Assembly (NCBI RefSeq): GCF_000495835.1
Contig: NZ_AWGC01000014.1
Span: 186,001-250,000, forward strand
Source of the DNA: Asticcacaulis sp. AC402
Lineage (GTDB): Bacteria > Pseudomonadota > Alphaproteobacteria > Caulobacterales > Caulobacteraceae
Direction: 5' to 3'
Length of the DNA: 64,000 nucleotides
In this document: piece after piece, positions 9,089 through 21,500 of the stretch
How positions within the stretch are numbered: the stretch's first letter is position 1
Layout: each line of letters opens with the position of its first letter
The notes under the pieces: model-generated
Seen by the model: only the letters and a program-made list of their open reading frames with translations
Databases searched by the model: none
What the model was told of the DNA's origin: nothing
Position numbers and translations under genes: made by a program

Positions 9089-9720
9089 CGCTTTTGGCCA
9101 AAAACGACGGAGAAGAACCTCGCGGGATCTTTTCCATTAACCGCCGACGCGGGCTCTCACACCTCAGACGGCGCAGTTGGCTTATGGGCGCGGCCCTGCC
9201 AAGTCAGGACCGTGCCAAGCCGTGCTTTGGCCGAGGCTTTTGTTCAGTGGCTTGGATTTTCGAACCCACTTTCTCATCGTTGCAACAACAACTGGACGGG
9301 ACCGGCGAAACATGCTGGACGGCCCCCGGCCGGTACCTTGTCAGCGGTGACCGCTATTCGTCTCCTTCGCGCCCAAGGGAGACATCCACACGTGCGAGGA
9401 CGAAAGTTGCTTTGGTCGCCTCCTCGCCTCCTTCTGTAAACATAATTTTGGCATATCGCGAAACCCTTGGCAGGAGGCTTCCTTTCCACCACGCCTGAGC
9501 GCAAATCAACAAGATTACGCCTGACAGCGAACACCGGCGACGTTCGCTGACTTTCCTGCGGCTCGCCGTGCTTCGCTTTGCATTTTCAAATTAGGTTCGG
9601 CTTTGGCGAGGCGAACGGAATGATGCCGTCCACGAGCGCCACTCACTTTTGGCCTGTCGGCGCAACGCAAATGTTCGGTGCAACATCAATATGTTTCAAC
9701 TCAATATTTTTCTAAAACCC
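9089..9720. other. Non-coding stretch between element remnant and giant operon
   Basis: About 630 bases. Open frames exist on both strands, but none has a plausible start, codon pattern or recognisable protein. It probably holds degraded element DNA and the 3' end of the giant operon transcript. The last ~120 bases are visibly AT-richer. Confidence 0.45.
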
Positions 9721-12700
9721 TCAAGAACTGTGCAAGCTAATGATGACAGGCGCGCTGACAATATTGACAAGGCCAGAGGCACCCTCCACGTCGACCTTGA
9801 ACCTGTAGTAGATAAGATTGTTTTCGACATCGTAGACGGGAAGCGCCTCCGGCAGGTCCATTGATAGCGAGAGCGCGTTGGACACCACTGTTCCGACGAG
9901 CAGCCAGTTACCCTGCGCGTTCATACGGAAAACATAATATTTGCCGTTATGCACGGTTCTATTCCATGCCAAATGCACAAGCTTATAGCCGTCTTGCGCA
10001 GGGGATAGGCTGACAACCGGCGTTGGAGCCTCCGGGTTGACGACGTCGATGATGGAGGTTTGCAAAATACGCGTGGGTTCGGAAACAACCAGCGTCATTA
10101 CGACTGCCTGTGTCTTGTCCTCGTAAGTCACCTTTCTTGTCCAGGCGAGACGGTAAAACAAGTCGTCGCCGTACGGAGGATAGCCGTCGACGGCAATGTC
10201 ATCGGCAAAATCGTCGAATACAATTACGGTGTCATCTGTATTTACGGTGCCATCTGCATTCGCGCCTAGACTTGCCACGGGGACATCCTTGACGAGTTGC
10301 ATAGTCCGAAGGCTTTGTGCGTCGCCGTGGTTCTTGCTGCGGTAGATGCGTAAGGTTTCCATGGGATCAACGGCCCTGGGCGCCAAGATTGCGAAGGTGA
10401 CCTGAGGGTTGGTCCCGCTTGCAGGTTCGAACGGAATAAAGCGGATTTTGCGCAGAACTGGCGCGGCCGGCGGGGTCAGATTGACGAGTTTGACCGGCGG
10501 TGAAATGACGCTGAAATTACCCAACAGCATTCGGTTGCCGATTTCGCGAGCGGTATAGAAATAGAGCGTTTTGGCGTTCATTGATCCATCGAGCGTAAAG
10601 TCAGTGAACTGAAAGCTGTTGGCGATCGCATTGGCGTCATTGGAGCTCGGCCGCTTAGCCATCGGCGCGAGGTCGAATCCGGGCTTGCCCGGAGCCAACA
10701 AATCGCCATTGGCATCGCGAAAGACCTGTGGACCATTATGAGGCACATAGGACGAGTCCTGCCTTATCTGACTGTAGAACAGCGGTTGCTCGGTCAGGGG
10801 AACGAAAGCCCGGAAGAGGGCCGCTTGGATGGATGCGGTATCGGCGGCCCCGTTTGTCACGAAGGCGCTTTCCGCGTCAGGCATGGGGAAGATGTAACCA
10901 GTCGTGTCCGGCAAGGGTGGAAAGGCCGTGAGGGAATCTGTCCCCGTAATGAAGTCGAAAAGGTTTTTGAATCGATCTCGCACCCAGACGTCACCGCCGT
11001 CAGGAAATACGACGGCGCGAACGAGATCAAGCGTACTGCTGTTCGTGACCGCATCCTTGGTATTCGAATAAAGCGCGCCCAGGATACTGAGTGCGTCAGC
11101 TCGATAGACAACTGCCGCGAAGGGTTCATGCTCAAACGTCAACGACATGGTGTAGCTCGCGACGCCCCGACTGTCCGGCGGCGTTGCGTAGTTGGGCCCT
11201 GACGGCTGCCGCGGCCGCATCGGCGCGATGACTTCCAACGCCGTAACCAACTGCGGCACGCCGATGTTCGAGCAATAGGCGTGGCTCGTCGTGTCAAGCG
11301 TCGTGCTGTCCTTCGACCTTAGACCCAGAAGCGTTGTCCGAGAACCTTCTCCAGTAGCGGGAAGCAGGCTGTTCTTATCGAAAGCCGCCGCCGTTTCGGC
11401 TTTGAGATAGACCTTGTATCCAGGATAGTAGTTGACCAGGATCGACGTCGATGGATCGGTCAAGATATGATCGGCTTCACCGCTGTCATCAATGACGTGC
11501 AAGACCAGGTAGCCTGACGCGTCGGTCGCGATCTGGAGGACCTTCAGGGACCGTCGGTCGTCGAGGTCGCGACCGAAGACCGACGCACGGGCGTGGCCTT
11601 TCCACCAGCTTACGGGATTTGGTTCACCGGCTTGAGGGTGTGGATCCAACTTGAACGTCGTAAAGCTTATCGTATAGTGCGGCGGCGTTGTTGGCACGAG
11701 TGACGGCGCGATGATTGCCTGCTCCCAGATGCCCCTAAGGTAACGAGTGACACTGGAATTGTCGGAACGCGTGAAATCTTCTGTATAGTACGACCAGCCA
11801 GTGCCACCGATCTGAACCTTGGCGGTAAGGGGATTTGGGCTGTTAGTCGTTGTGAAACCCCAGCTCGATGCCGACGCCATATTTTCTATGGCCATCATCA
11901 GGTCGCCGGGCGCAGCGGCGACCGGAACATTCTGCCTGATAAGCGTATTGACGCCACTGTTATTGATTGCCCCCGACGTGACATCCTTGCGGACGATGAA
12001 CACTGGGTTGGCGTCCGAATTCGGGTCGGGCCATTGGATATCCTCAATGACCAGTCTTTGCCCGCCAGCGACCACGACTCCGCCAATAAAATTGCTCTTC
12101 AGGGCAGCAGATAGGGCGGGCGAAGCGGTTTGACCGTTCGAGTAGGTATACGGAACACAAGCCAGGCTCGCCTGTCCGGCATCGGCTAGTGTACCCACGA
12201 CACCTACCGCGCCGTTGACATTGCGCGGAAGGTTCTGCCGATGGACAAACTCGATCGTGTCGGCGAAAACGTGCGTCGCCCCGTCATTGAAGCCATAAGC
12301 GTCATCGTGCGCCATGCCATAGTTGAAGCAGACCCTGACAAGCGACGCATCGCCTGCCTGGACGAGTGGCGGGAGCAGGTCCTGTTCGTCCGATGTTGTC
12401 AGGGTCAGCACCGCTTCGGCCTGAATGAACTGGGTCTGGATATCAGTCGGCGGCAGCAGGGTGTTGCGCCGTTTGAAGACGGTCGTATCTGTGGCCTGGA
12501 CAGGGCTTAGGTTCGATGGACGCGAAAACACGTTGACGCCGAAGACGGCATATTCGTGAATACCTGCTTCCGTTTCGGCATGGATGAATGCCCGGTCAAA
12601 CTGCGCTCCCGGAAAAGGCGTGGTCAGGATTTCGAACTGTGCCGGGTTCGACGTGTCCTTGTAAGTTGGATCATGGGCGATTTCCGGCTTCCGCCAGACG

Positions 12701-15561
12701 GCTTCACCCTGTTTGCGGTATTCAACGCCATAGGTGACCGGAAGACTTGCCATTGACAGGTCGAAATTGAAGGACGGCTGAAAAAACGACTGGCCCGGCG
12801 TGTAGAGCGGTACGCAACCAGGATTCAGGCGAATGAAACGTACCGTGCCGTCCGGAGTATAACCCGCGGAGTCGGTCAGGGCGTACGGCACGCCTGACCC
12901 GGTCGGAACGGTGAGGCCGTAACCGACGGAGTCGAGGTCGGGTACCAGGGGCAATCGGCTCTGGCTCAAATTTGTCGGCAGGCCAATATATAGGTGTTGG
13001 ACGGGGCGCGGCCCCTTCCCGTCGCCCAAGTCAGCGACGGTTCTGTATTCGGCCATGTGAACATAGTCATTACCGGCTACGATCTGGTCATCGACGTAAC
13101 CAAGGCCCAGCATCCGAGCCACGTGATAGTCAAGCGACGCGAGCTGGAGAAGTTCCAGATAGCTGAGCGTGATCAACCCATTATCGGGATCGTTGCTGAC
13201 AACGGACCGATTGGCCATTGGGTCCGACTGACTCAGTTGCAAATAGATTTGCACGGCCGCGCCGAGGCCGTCCGTTGGAGTCGTCCAACGATCCTTGTAG
13301 TTGTCGACTTTGACGAAGGCGCCGTCATTGAATTTGCGCCACAGACCATCGACTTGAAAACGGGAAGGGTCCTCAAGGCGTTTGAACGCTTCATTCTGAA
13401 CCGTGGTCAATGCGAAGCGGCCCAATTGCGTCCAAGCCGAGCGCGCATCGATATCGGCGAGAACGTCGTCGTAGATCGTGAAGGCAAACGAAGAGGCCAG
13501 ACCCGACGTTGCACGCACGCGGATGGCACGTATGTTTTCGGCAAAAAGCCTTACCGTCGGTCCATCAGTTGCCGTCAAGGTGCGCCGGGACGACACAGTC
13601 CGCGGCGCACTCGGACGGTTTTCGCCGACCGAGTGCGTTTCGATGTCGATAGATTGCGATCCAAAACCCTGTATCGTGACATCGCAGGCGATGGCGATAG
13701 AATTGCGTAGTTCGATTTCAAGCGGTTGGCTGCCATAGGCCGCGAGGAAGCTCGTAAAATTGGTCATCGGGTCGGACGTTGTGCTCGCGGCATCGAACGC
13801 GGCCTGATCGAGAAAACGGACGCCGAAGACCTGGGCATTGGCGCCGGGGCCGGCGCAGAAGAAGACTGTCGGATTGGACGTGTCGACATAGCTCGGGTTG
13901 GCGGTCATCAGGTCAAGCGTGAGCTTGGGTAGGACGCTCGGCCATTTGGCGCGATAAAGGGTGACGAAGTCATCAGGACGATTGAAGCCGCTGACAACCG
14001 TCGCATTGTTTCCCTGTGGCAGATGGTTTGACAACGCGCCCGTTAGGAACCATCGGAGGAGAATACCGTGTGAAGCCTCCGTGCCGTCCGAGCCCGCCGT
14101 CCGGAGATTGAGATCCGGGGATTGAAGCTTGCGCTCACCCTTTCGTTCCAAACTCACGCCGCATAAGGAAGCCGTTTTTGCAAAGTCGGATTGAACCGCC
14201 ACATTGACATTCACAATTTCTGCGTGAAAAGGCGCGGTCTTGATCTCCTTCGTTGTTCCAGGGCGAAGGTCGATCGGTGATATTGATGGAATCATCTTCG
14301 TGTGTGTCGGCAACTCAAGATTCACTGTCCGGCAACATTCAAGCGCACTGTCTGTTGCTAACATCCAGGAGTCGGAGTGGTCCGTCTTGCTGTATGTCGA
14401 CCCAGCCGCCTGAACCGTCTGGTCGATCGACACCCGAAGATCAAGAACCGACGCTGCCTGGTCGAACTGGAAGCCGATCCGGATCTTAGCGACATAGGAC
14501 TGCCCCCAATAGCCCGTGAGAGCTGAACCTAGGTAGGTGTCGCCCGCTGGAGTTACTCGCAGGGCCGTCGCCGAATTAAATGCCGAGAGCGGAAGCGCGG
14601 CGCTGAAGATGAAAAAATCATTTCCACAACTTTGCAGGCTGATGGGCTGAACTGCAGGGTCAGCAAGGGAAAAGACATTACCCTCCATGCCCTCACTAAC
14701 CCCGTCGAATGGGAGCACGGCCAAAAGCGTGCCGCGTCCGCCAACCCAGTCGGTGCCTATGCAACCCGACACCAAAAACTCAAACGGATAGTCTGTTGAA
14801 AGTCCTGTCCGCAGGGAAAAGCCGGGACCATCTGACTCCGAGTTCACGGACCATAGCGCCTTGGTCGCCAGATCGGCGGCAAGGAAAAGGACCATGCCGG
14901 AATTTCCAAGCGCCTGGTAGTCGATAACATCGGATGCAGATGCCCAGGGACTTGGAGCTGGACATGAAGCTGACTGGTAATCGCCGACAATGACGTAACC
15001 ATCGCCCTTGACGAAGATATCGTACATCCGCGCCCACGCGTCCGGCAATTCAAACCGGCCGGCGCGCTTCTGAACACCCGAGCCATCGAGCAGGATCAAC
15101 TCGGCCTGCTGGGCGACCCCCTTGTTGCCGGCGAGCGCGTACCAGAAAACAACAAGATAACGTTCCGTCTTTCCGGGTCCGCGTATTACACGCCCCCAAC
15201 TGGACCATCCCTTGGGTGACAGACGCTTCGACCATAATACGACACCACCTGCGTCGATGCGCAGAAGGACGAAACCAGAATAGCGCATGTCGTCCGGGCT
15301 CGGGCCGACTCCGCCCAAAAGCAGAAAATCGCCTTTATCCGTAACGACGCCGTCGACAAAAACAAACGGAAACTGGAGCTTATAAGTCTTTGACGTCAGA
15401 AGCACGCCATCCTGACCAAGCCAGGACACCAGGCCGGCCCCCGCCTTGCCGCCAATCGCCAGCCACCGTGCCTTGCCCTTGCCGACCTTCTTACCACCCA
15501 CCTGCAAGATCTTGCGGAATCGGCTGCTCGTCGTGAACTTGTAGGTTTTGGCAAAAGTCAC
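9721..15561 (-). CDS. Giant uncharacterised protein D (1946 aa), propeller-like N-terminus and Fn3-like C-terminus
   Basis: Last gene of the four-gene operon. I chose GTG at 15561, 11 bases after the stop of gene C, because GAGGA lies just upstream; the longer open frame overlaps gene C. There is no signal peptide. Residues ~1-420 look like a beta-propeller with repeated blade-like units (FVLLRIDAGGVVLWSKRL, GDGYVIVGDYQS, GDFLLLGGVG). The middle ~1000 residues are beta-rich with no family I can name. Near the C-terminus are Fn3-like units introduced by Pro/Ala linkers (LTPPAAPVLRKI, NPEAPTPVVSL followed by HLAWNRTVHNGKYYVFRM). The architecture suggests an extended structural or binding protein (inference). 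Function unknown. Confidence 0.8.
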   Translation of the reverse strand: MTFAKTYKFTTSSRFRKILQVGGKKVGKGKARWLAIGGKAGAGLVSWLGQDGVLLTSKTYKLQFPFVFVDGVVTDKGDFLLLGGVGPSPDDMRYSGFVLLRIDAGGVVLWSKRLSPKGWSSWGRVIRGPGKTERYLVVFWYALAGNKGVAQQAELILLDGSGVQKRAGRFELPDAWARMYDIFVKGDGYVIVGDYQSASCPAPSPWASASDVIDYQALGNSGMVLFLAADLATKALWSVNSESDGPGFSLRTGLSTDYPFEFLVSGCIGTDWVGGRGTLLAVLPFDGVSEGMEGNVFSLADPAVQPISLQSCGNDFFIFSAALPLSAFNSATALRVTPAGDTYLGSALTGYWGQSYVAKIRIGFQFDQAASVLDLRVSIDQTVQAAGSTYSKTDHSDSWMLATDSALECCRTVNLELPTHTKMIPSISPIDLRPGTTKEIKTAPFHAEIVNVNVAVQSDFAKTASLCGVSLERKGERKLQSPDLNLRTAGSDGTEASHGILLRWFLTGALSNHLPQGNNATVVSGFNRPDDFVTLYRAKWPSVLPKLTLDLMTANPSYVDTSNPTVFFCAGPGANAQVFGVRFLDQAAFDAASTTSDPMTNFTSFLAAYGSQPLEIELRNSIAIACDVTIQGFGSQSIDIETHSVGENRPSAPRTVSSRRTLTATDGPTVRLFAENIRAIRVRATSGLASSFAFTIYDDVLADIDARSAWTQLGRFALTTVQNEAFKRLEDPSRFQVDGLWRKFNDGAFVKVDNYKDRWTTPTDGLGAAVQIYLQLSQSDPMANRSVVSNDPDNGLITLSYLELLQLASLDYHVARMLGLGYVDDQIVAGNDYVHMAEYRTVADLGDGKGPRPVQHLYIGLPTNLSQSRLPLVPDLDSVGYGLTVPTGSGVPYALTDSAGYTPDGTVRFIRLNPGCVPLYTPGQSFFQPSFNFDLSMASLPVTYGVEYRKQGEAVWRKPEIAHDPTYKDTSNPAQFEILTTPFPGAQFDRAFIHAETEAGIHEYAVFGVNVFSRPSNLSPVQATDTTVFKRRNTLLPPTDIQTQFIQAEAVLTLTTSDEQDLLPPLVQAGDASLVRVCFNYGMAHDDAYGFNDGATHVFADTIEFVHRQNLPRNVNGAVGVVGTLADAGQASLACVPYTYSNGQTASPALSAALKSNFIGGVVVAGGQRLVIEDIQWPDPNSDANPVFIVRKDVTSGAINNSGVNTLIRQNVPVAAAPGDLMMAIENMASASSWGFTTTNSPNPLTAKVQIGGTGWSYYTEDFTRSDNSSVTRYLRGIWEQAIIAPSLVPTTPPHYTISFTTFKLDPHPQAGEPNPVSWWKGHARASVFGRDLDDRRSLKVLQIATDASGYLVLHVIDDSGEADHILTDPSTSILVNYYPGYKVYLKAETAAAFDKNSLLPATGEGSRTTLLGLRSKDSTTLDTTSHAYCSNIGVPQLVTALEVIAPMRPRQPSGPNYATPPDSRGVASYTMSLTFEHEPFAAVVYRADALSILGALYSNTKDAVTNSSTLDLVRAVVFPDGGDVWVRDRFKNLFDFITGTDSLTAFPPLPDTTGYIFPMPDAESAFVTNGAADTASIQAALFRAFVPLTEQPLFYSQIRQDSSYVPHNGPQVFRDANGDLLAPGKPGFDLAPMAKRPSSNDANAIANSFQFTDFTLDGSMNAKTLYFYTAREIGNRMLLGNFSVISPPVKLVNLTPPAAPVLRKIRFIPFEPASGTNPQVTFAILAPRAVDPMETLRIYRSKNHGDAQSLRTMQLVKDVPVASLGANADGTVNTDDTVIVFDDFADDIAVDGYPPYGDDLFYRLAWTRKVTYEDKTQAVVMTLVVSEPTRILQTSIIDVVNPEAPTPVVSLSPAQDGYKLVHLAWNRTVHNGKYYVFRMNAQGNWLLVGTVVSNALSLSMDLPEALPVYDVENNLIYYRFKVDVEGASGLVNIVSAPVIISLHSS

Positions 15562-15572
15562 GGCAGGGTTCC

Positions 15573-18500
15573 TCAGGGTTTGTCGAAGGGACCGCACATC
15601 GCGGTTTCGCTTTGGAAGTCGTTTCCTGCCCACGCCTGAATGGCAAATAGGACCGAGACGTTCTGAGTGGGGAAAGCGCCTTGATCTGTCATGACGAAGG
15701 CCTGGCAACGATCACGCGAATAAAGGACGTGGATGGCGACGTCGTCGTCACCCGAACGCAGCGACAGGCATCCGGAAGCCGGCAGATGCGCGTGCAACAG
15801 CGGTTCCGGACTACGTATCCAAAGCCCGTAGGGGGTCGACGGAGACACGCCGGTGTTGGAGAGGAAATTGAATTCCAACGACATGACTGGTCCGGGCGGC
15901 AGCAATTGCAGGTGGCCAAAAATCAGGTGGTCGAAGACATCGGCATAGGCTTGCGTGTCGTTACTGACTCCTAGCGCAAGGATGTCGCGCGCGGTGCTCA
16001 GCAATGTCGCTTCGCTAGCGGCGTTCGCCAAATTGTGATCGACGGCAAAAACGGCCAGACGGGAATCCGCTCCCTCACCAAGCTTATAGCTGGCAATGTG
16101 GGTGGCGAAATCAGGGTAGATGGACGTCTTGAAGGGATAGCGGCCGGTTTCGCTGGCCAAATCGCTTTGGAGGTTACGGTTCAACACGACGGCCGTATAG
16201 AGCTTGCCAGGCTTAAGATCGCCCATGGCGACCTTGAGCGACTGGCGCCTTGGGGCGATTGGATCTCCACCGATCGTCAGACACGCGGTCGCGTTTTCGC
16301 CGGCATCCGGCACCGGCGCACGAAAGGCGTTTACTGCGGTGATTTCTGGCGTCTGGAAAGGTAGGCTGTCATACCAGCTTTGGGTCCCCAGTGAGGGTGT
16401 TGACTGGAATGGCGCCTGATTGGCCGCCACAGCTGGGAGTTGCGGGTCTCGCGGGGGTACTTGGGCCGGGTCCTTGACGACCAGTTCGAGGTTGTAACGG
16501 CAGGCCGGGCCGCCGAGATCGGTCCAGATGGTGAAGAAATGGTAAGCGTAGGGCGGGCTAAGGGCCAGCCTCAAGATCACCGCTTTGTAATAGAGGGGTT
16601 TGCTGTAGAGCAAATCACCACCCGGATCAGGATAAGAAGAACTGCCGTCGGCATAGAACCTGAAGGCGCGCTCTGGCACTTCGGGACGACCATCGTCTCT
16701 TACTGCGTCGAGCGAACTCGGGGTGTCCATGGCGACGCCGTCGAAATGGCCGAGCGGGCCGCTCGTGCGGAAATGAACGCAGTATACCTGTGGCGCTGAG
16801 AGCGTGGTCACGTTGTATTCGTCGGTGACGGCGTCTGTTGTCTTAAGCGTTATGCGATAAGTCTGATTCGGCTGCCAGATCGGCGCGATGACTCCGGAGA
16901 TGGCGTCACGCATGCGCGTATAATCGGCGGCAATCGCGTCGATATCCGGCAGGGTCTGGTTCCAAGCGTAATCGCTTTGCGTCAGCCAGCAGACTTCATG
17001 AACAAACGTACCGCACTGCCAGTCCGCCGGGAACATGTTTGCGTCGCCGGGGGCCATTTGGCGAATGTAGTCGATCTGCGCCTGGAAGTTTACCTTCGTA
17101 CCTTTCAGATTTGCGATGTCGGTTGCGAGCGCAGCACACTGCGCCGCCGTCATGCCGCGGGCTTTGCCAAAGGAAAACACGGAGGATATGCGTTTGAAAA
17201 TTCCGGCAAAAAATCCCTGGGTGTGCCCCTTTGACCCGGTTTCGCCGCCGGAGTGGTCGGGCAACGGGCAAGATTTCGTATATTTCGCCTCAGCCGCCGT
17301 CAGTTGCTTGTCGACGATCCCGAGTTGGTGCACAAGATTTTCGAGATGGCTTCCAAAATCGCCGTGCGGAGCGCACGCCTTGTTGTGCAGGGCCATCCAT
17401 TGGCCGACCAAAGTGCTGATATCGGCGGCGATTGACGGCCTTTGTGCCGAACTGGCCCTTATGAAGTCGTCCTGCCGCAAAACGATCTTGTCGATCAGTG
17501 CCTGCTGTCCCTGGGTGTCCGGCGCTGGTGTTTCGAGCACGACGCGATCGATCGGCACAGACGGATCATCATAGATGACCGGACCGCCAATTAGGGCGTT
17601 GCGCGACTTCACCAATGGAGCGCCGACATCTTCGTACACCGGTGGAATCCATGGGAGATTAGCGACGCCGGGTACCGCCTTGACGCGCTGCCAACGTATC
17701 GTCACCTGAGGCGCCGTGGTCGTGATCGTCAGCTTGCAATAGACGCTGGGCGAGATAAGCCGGAATGTCGCCGTTCCCTCGGGCGCAATCCCCAGCGATA
17801 CAGGATCGAAGCCTGGGAGGGACAGCGGCACCGCCGCCACGCGGTCGCCTTCGACCCGATAAAGTATGTTGCCATGCTGATAATCGAATCCTGTCAACAG
17901 CCCCTGCGGCACGGTCCAGGTCAGGCACTGGTTCTCGCGCGCGCGCGCGACGCAATAGGTCGAGCGGGCGGTCATTCCCATCTCTTCAGGGACAAATCCG
18001 ACCGCATCCTGCATCCAACTGAACGGCGTGAGGGCGAGGAATCGGATCTGGCTATAGCCGGGGTCCTGTTTCTGCCAAACGCCGATCGGCATGTTATCGA
18101 TCTGGGCTTGAGTCAGGTCCGGCAAGGCGGCCGCTGGCGCCAGGGCCCGATAGGGATTGTAGCTAAGCCAGCCTGTGCCGGCCAGGTTACGAATATGAAT
18201 CTCGACGCTTTGCAGCGCATAGGCATGCGTAACTACGCGAGAACCATATTGCGGGGGCATGCGTTCAACTTGGCCCGACGGCGGGCTGGTGTACCCACCG
18301 ATGTTCGTGACAAGCGAGGCGGCGACCGGCTTCTTGAACTTGACATCGATATAGGTGTCAAGCGGGATCGAAGGCGTATTTGCCGGCAGAACAAAATTTG
18401 GGTCGTTGTTGAAGACGACCTCGTAGGTGGATCCGGACCGCATATGCACGCCTACCGCCGGAAGCGGATCGCTGGGTTTCCCAAGTACGGGGACCGGATC

Positions 18501-21500
18501 GCGGAGCACAGTGGTCGATTGCTCCCACTTGAAGTCCAGGGTCAAGCACTTCGTGTATTTCTTGACCACAAGATCCACGCTGACGCAAATCTCAACCGAA
18601 CCAGCGATCAGGAACGGCGTTGGCACCTCGACGGTCAAGACGGCAGCCAGCTCGATATAGAGGCCTAGCTTGAATAGCCTGACGTCGATGTGGCCACCCA
18701 ACGCCACGCCTCCCCCGGCCTGAAAACGTTCGAAGGCTATGTGCGCCCAGGTGTCAAGATAGGCATAGGCCGACAGGCTGACCGGTCCATAGGTCTTGTC
18801 GAAGTTGAAATGAACCCCCGCACCCATGTCCATGCCACTCGCTGAGAGCATGAGATAGGCGTAGCCATCGAAGAGGTTGAGAACACGCGCCTTGACGGGC
18901 GAGTCATTGGTGCCGAAGTGGACGTACCATGCCGACGCATTGTGGAAAAAGAACGCGGCCTGCATGACCGCGTCGAGCTTCAGCACCTTGCCGTTGTCAC
19001 GCGGGATCAGGTAGTTGACACCCAACCCCATCTCGACCGATTCCGGGGACAGCGTCATATAGGCGTAAAACGGCGGATCATCGTCGATAGAAACGTGATG
19101 GTCAGCCAGGACGTCGGCGCGGCCTTCAAGGACGACAAGAAGCGGGTTCTGGACCAATAGGAAGAGCTGGGCGGAAAAAGTCTTTCCCTTGTCCGCCATG
19201 GTTTCAAGGCCCATGCCGATGCCGACGGAGAAAGGATTGTCCGTGCCGACGGCTACTTCCGGTCCTGCGAACTTGTCTTCGTTGATGCCCCTTGGAGGAG
19301 CCAGCAGATAGTCGCCCCAGGTTGCATCGCTCGGAAGCGTCGGTATCTTGGATTTCGAGGCAATATAGCGGTAGCCAAACTCGCCCCTGAAACTGTAGAT
19401 GCCGAGCGAGGTCGACCCGAGCGGCAAGGCCTTCGGAAGCTCAAGCTGGACGTCGACGACCCAGGCCGGATAGCTTGTGTCGTACTTCATTTTCGCGCCG
19501 CCGACGATCTTGCCACTCAGCAGCTTGAACGACACGGAGCCGATGTAAACGGGATCCTTCAGGGCCAAGTAGCCCTTGAGGACGAGGACCTCATCCCCGC
19601 CCGCAGCCGTGGCCGGGATGACCATGTCGATCTCAAGGCCTTCGATACGCATGAAACAGTGCTGCGGCTGTCCTGTGGCATGGTCGTCAACGGTAAAGTA
19701 GAACTTGATGCCGTCGCCGCGGCCGCCGCACCGGCCAGGGTCCATGCTGATCGCCGCGTCAAATCCGAAATACCAATATTTGCGCATGGTATTTCCGTGC
19801 ACTTGCTCGTGCGTGCCGAAATGCAGCGCGGTGATGGCAATCCGTGCAGGGCCGATTGCGATCACCACGCTTTCGGGCAGAGTAATATCGCCCCCCCTGA
19901 TCTCCATACTGCCGTCGGAATGAAACAGCAGGCCTTCAACGGCAATGGGCGCCTTGATGAAGGACGAGAGCACGCTGTTGATACTGAAATCGAGATCGCC
20001 GCTGGTCTCGATATAAACGCGATCGTCGTCCCGGCCGACCTTGATCTTTTTCGCCTTGAAGATGAAGACGTTGGGGAAGATAAAATCGTAGCCGTCGTCC
20101 TTGCTGGCGGTAACTTCGAACTCGCCGTCCTTGCCCAGGTGCATCTCGATGTCGATGACCTGATCGGCTCCGCTGGGACTATTTGTCGTCTTGAAGCCCG
20201 CGACGATGAGGCTACCCTTGATATTGCTTTCCAACAGGATGTTCTGCTGAAACGTCATGTCAAAGTATGAAAAGCCAACCGTAAACCCCCTGCGCGGTTC
20301 ACTTGTTGTCTGTCGGCCGAGCGTGAAGGTCAGGGCAGCGCCATCGGGCGGCGGGCTGGTCGCGGCCGGGTCCGGCAGCCCCGCCGTCAGTGCCTCAAGA
20401 CGGACCGTCCCGGTAAAGCCGCCGGTGCCGATAATCAGGCCGCGGCCGACGATGCCGAGCGTCGTGTCAACTGGGGTCTGGTGGAACCACTTTTCCGGCA
20501 GCCCGATGACGGCATTGCCGACATAAACCCCCATGAAATCCGCCGGCCGGCCGTCGGCATCAGCCTCGGCGATGTTGGACGTACGGCTGAGGTCGATCTT
20601 GATGTCATCGAAATCGAGCGTCAGCCCGAAGCCGGGGATCATCGAGCGGGTCAGGCTGGCCTCGACGTCCTCGGCGATATGGATGGCGAAGCCGGTGGCG
20701 CTGTCGTAGGCGATGCCGCCGGCGGTGAAGGTCAGGCGCGACTTCGGTGGTTCTGGGGGCGGATTTTGCGGTGGATTTTGGGGCGGATTTTCGAGAGGCA
20801 CGTTGTTGGCGTCGATCGGCACCAGGACGGTGCGCGGCACCTCGATTGCCATCTTGACGCTGTTCAGCCCCAGCGAGAACTGCGGCAGCAGCAGGGCCTC
20901 GATATCGTCGCGGGTGATGCCGCCCAGCCAGCCCCGGAACAGCATCACCAGCTTGGCGATGCTGCCATCGAGGTCGTTCAGGTCCTCGATGACGGTTTCG
21001 AAGGCGGCCTGGAAGATATCGATGTCGGTCTGGGCGGTCTGGCTGATCGTCTCGACCTGCTGGAGAATATATTCGATCTCGCTATAGCCGACCGGCGGAT
21101 TGGCGAGGGTCAGGCCGGCCAGTGGCGAGGCGCCTCCCTGCCAGCCTTTCAGCAGGTTGACCAGCGCCGCGTAGGGCTGCGGATCGTCGATGAAGCAGGC
21201 GACCACGCCTTCCAGGAACTGTGCCTCGTCGATGTCAGCCAGTTTGAGGAAGATATCGAAAAACCCCTGGGCGCTGCCGGAAAAGCTCAGGGTCTCGAAA
21301 TCGGACACGTATTTCAGGATGGGCCAGCGGTAGTCGAAAGAGACTGGCAATTCGGAATCGTCATCGGTTTCGTCACTGCTCTCGTCGTCGGCCGGAAAGA
21401 AGATGATCCTTAATCCGGAGCCGAACACGTCGAAGCCCAGTTCGGGGGTCAGCAGGACGAGGCTGTAGAATTTCCCGTCGTTCTCCGGCGTCGTTTCGAC

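Noticed and set aside
8980-9498. 172-aa plus-strand frame after the ardC remnant
   Set aside because: Crosses the hairpin terminator at 9064-9088, has no ribosome-binding site and no protein-like pattern.
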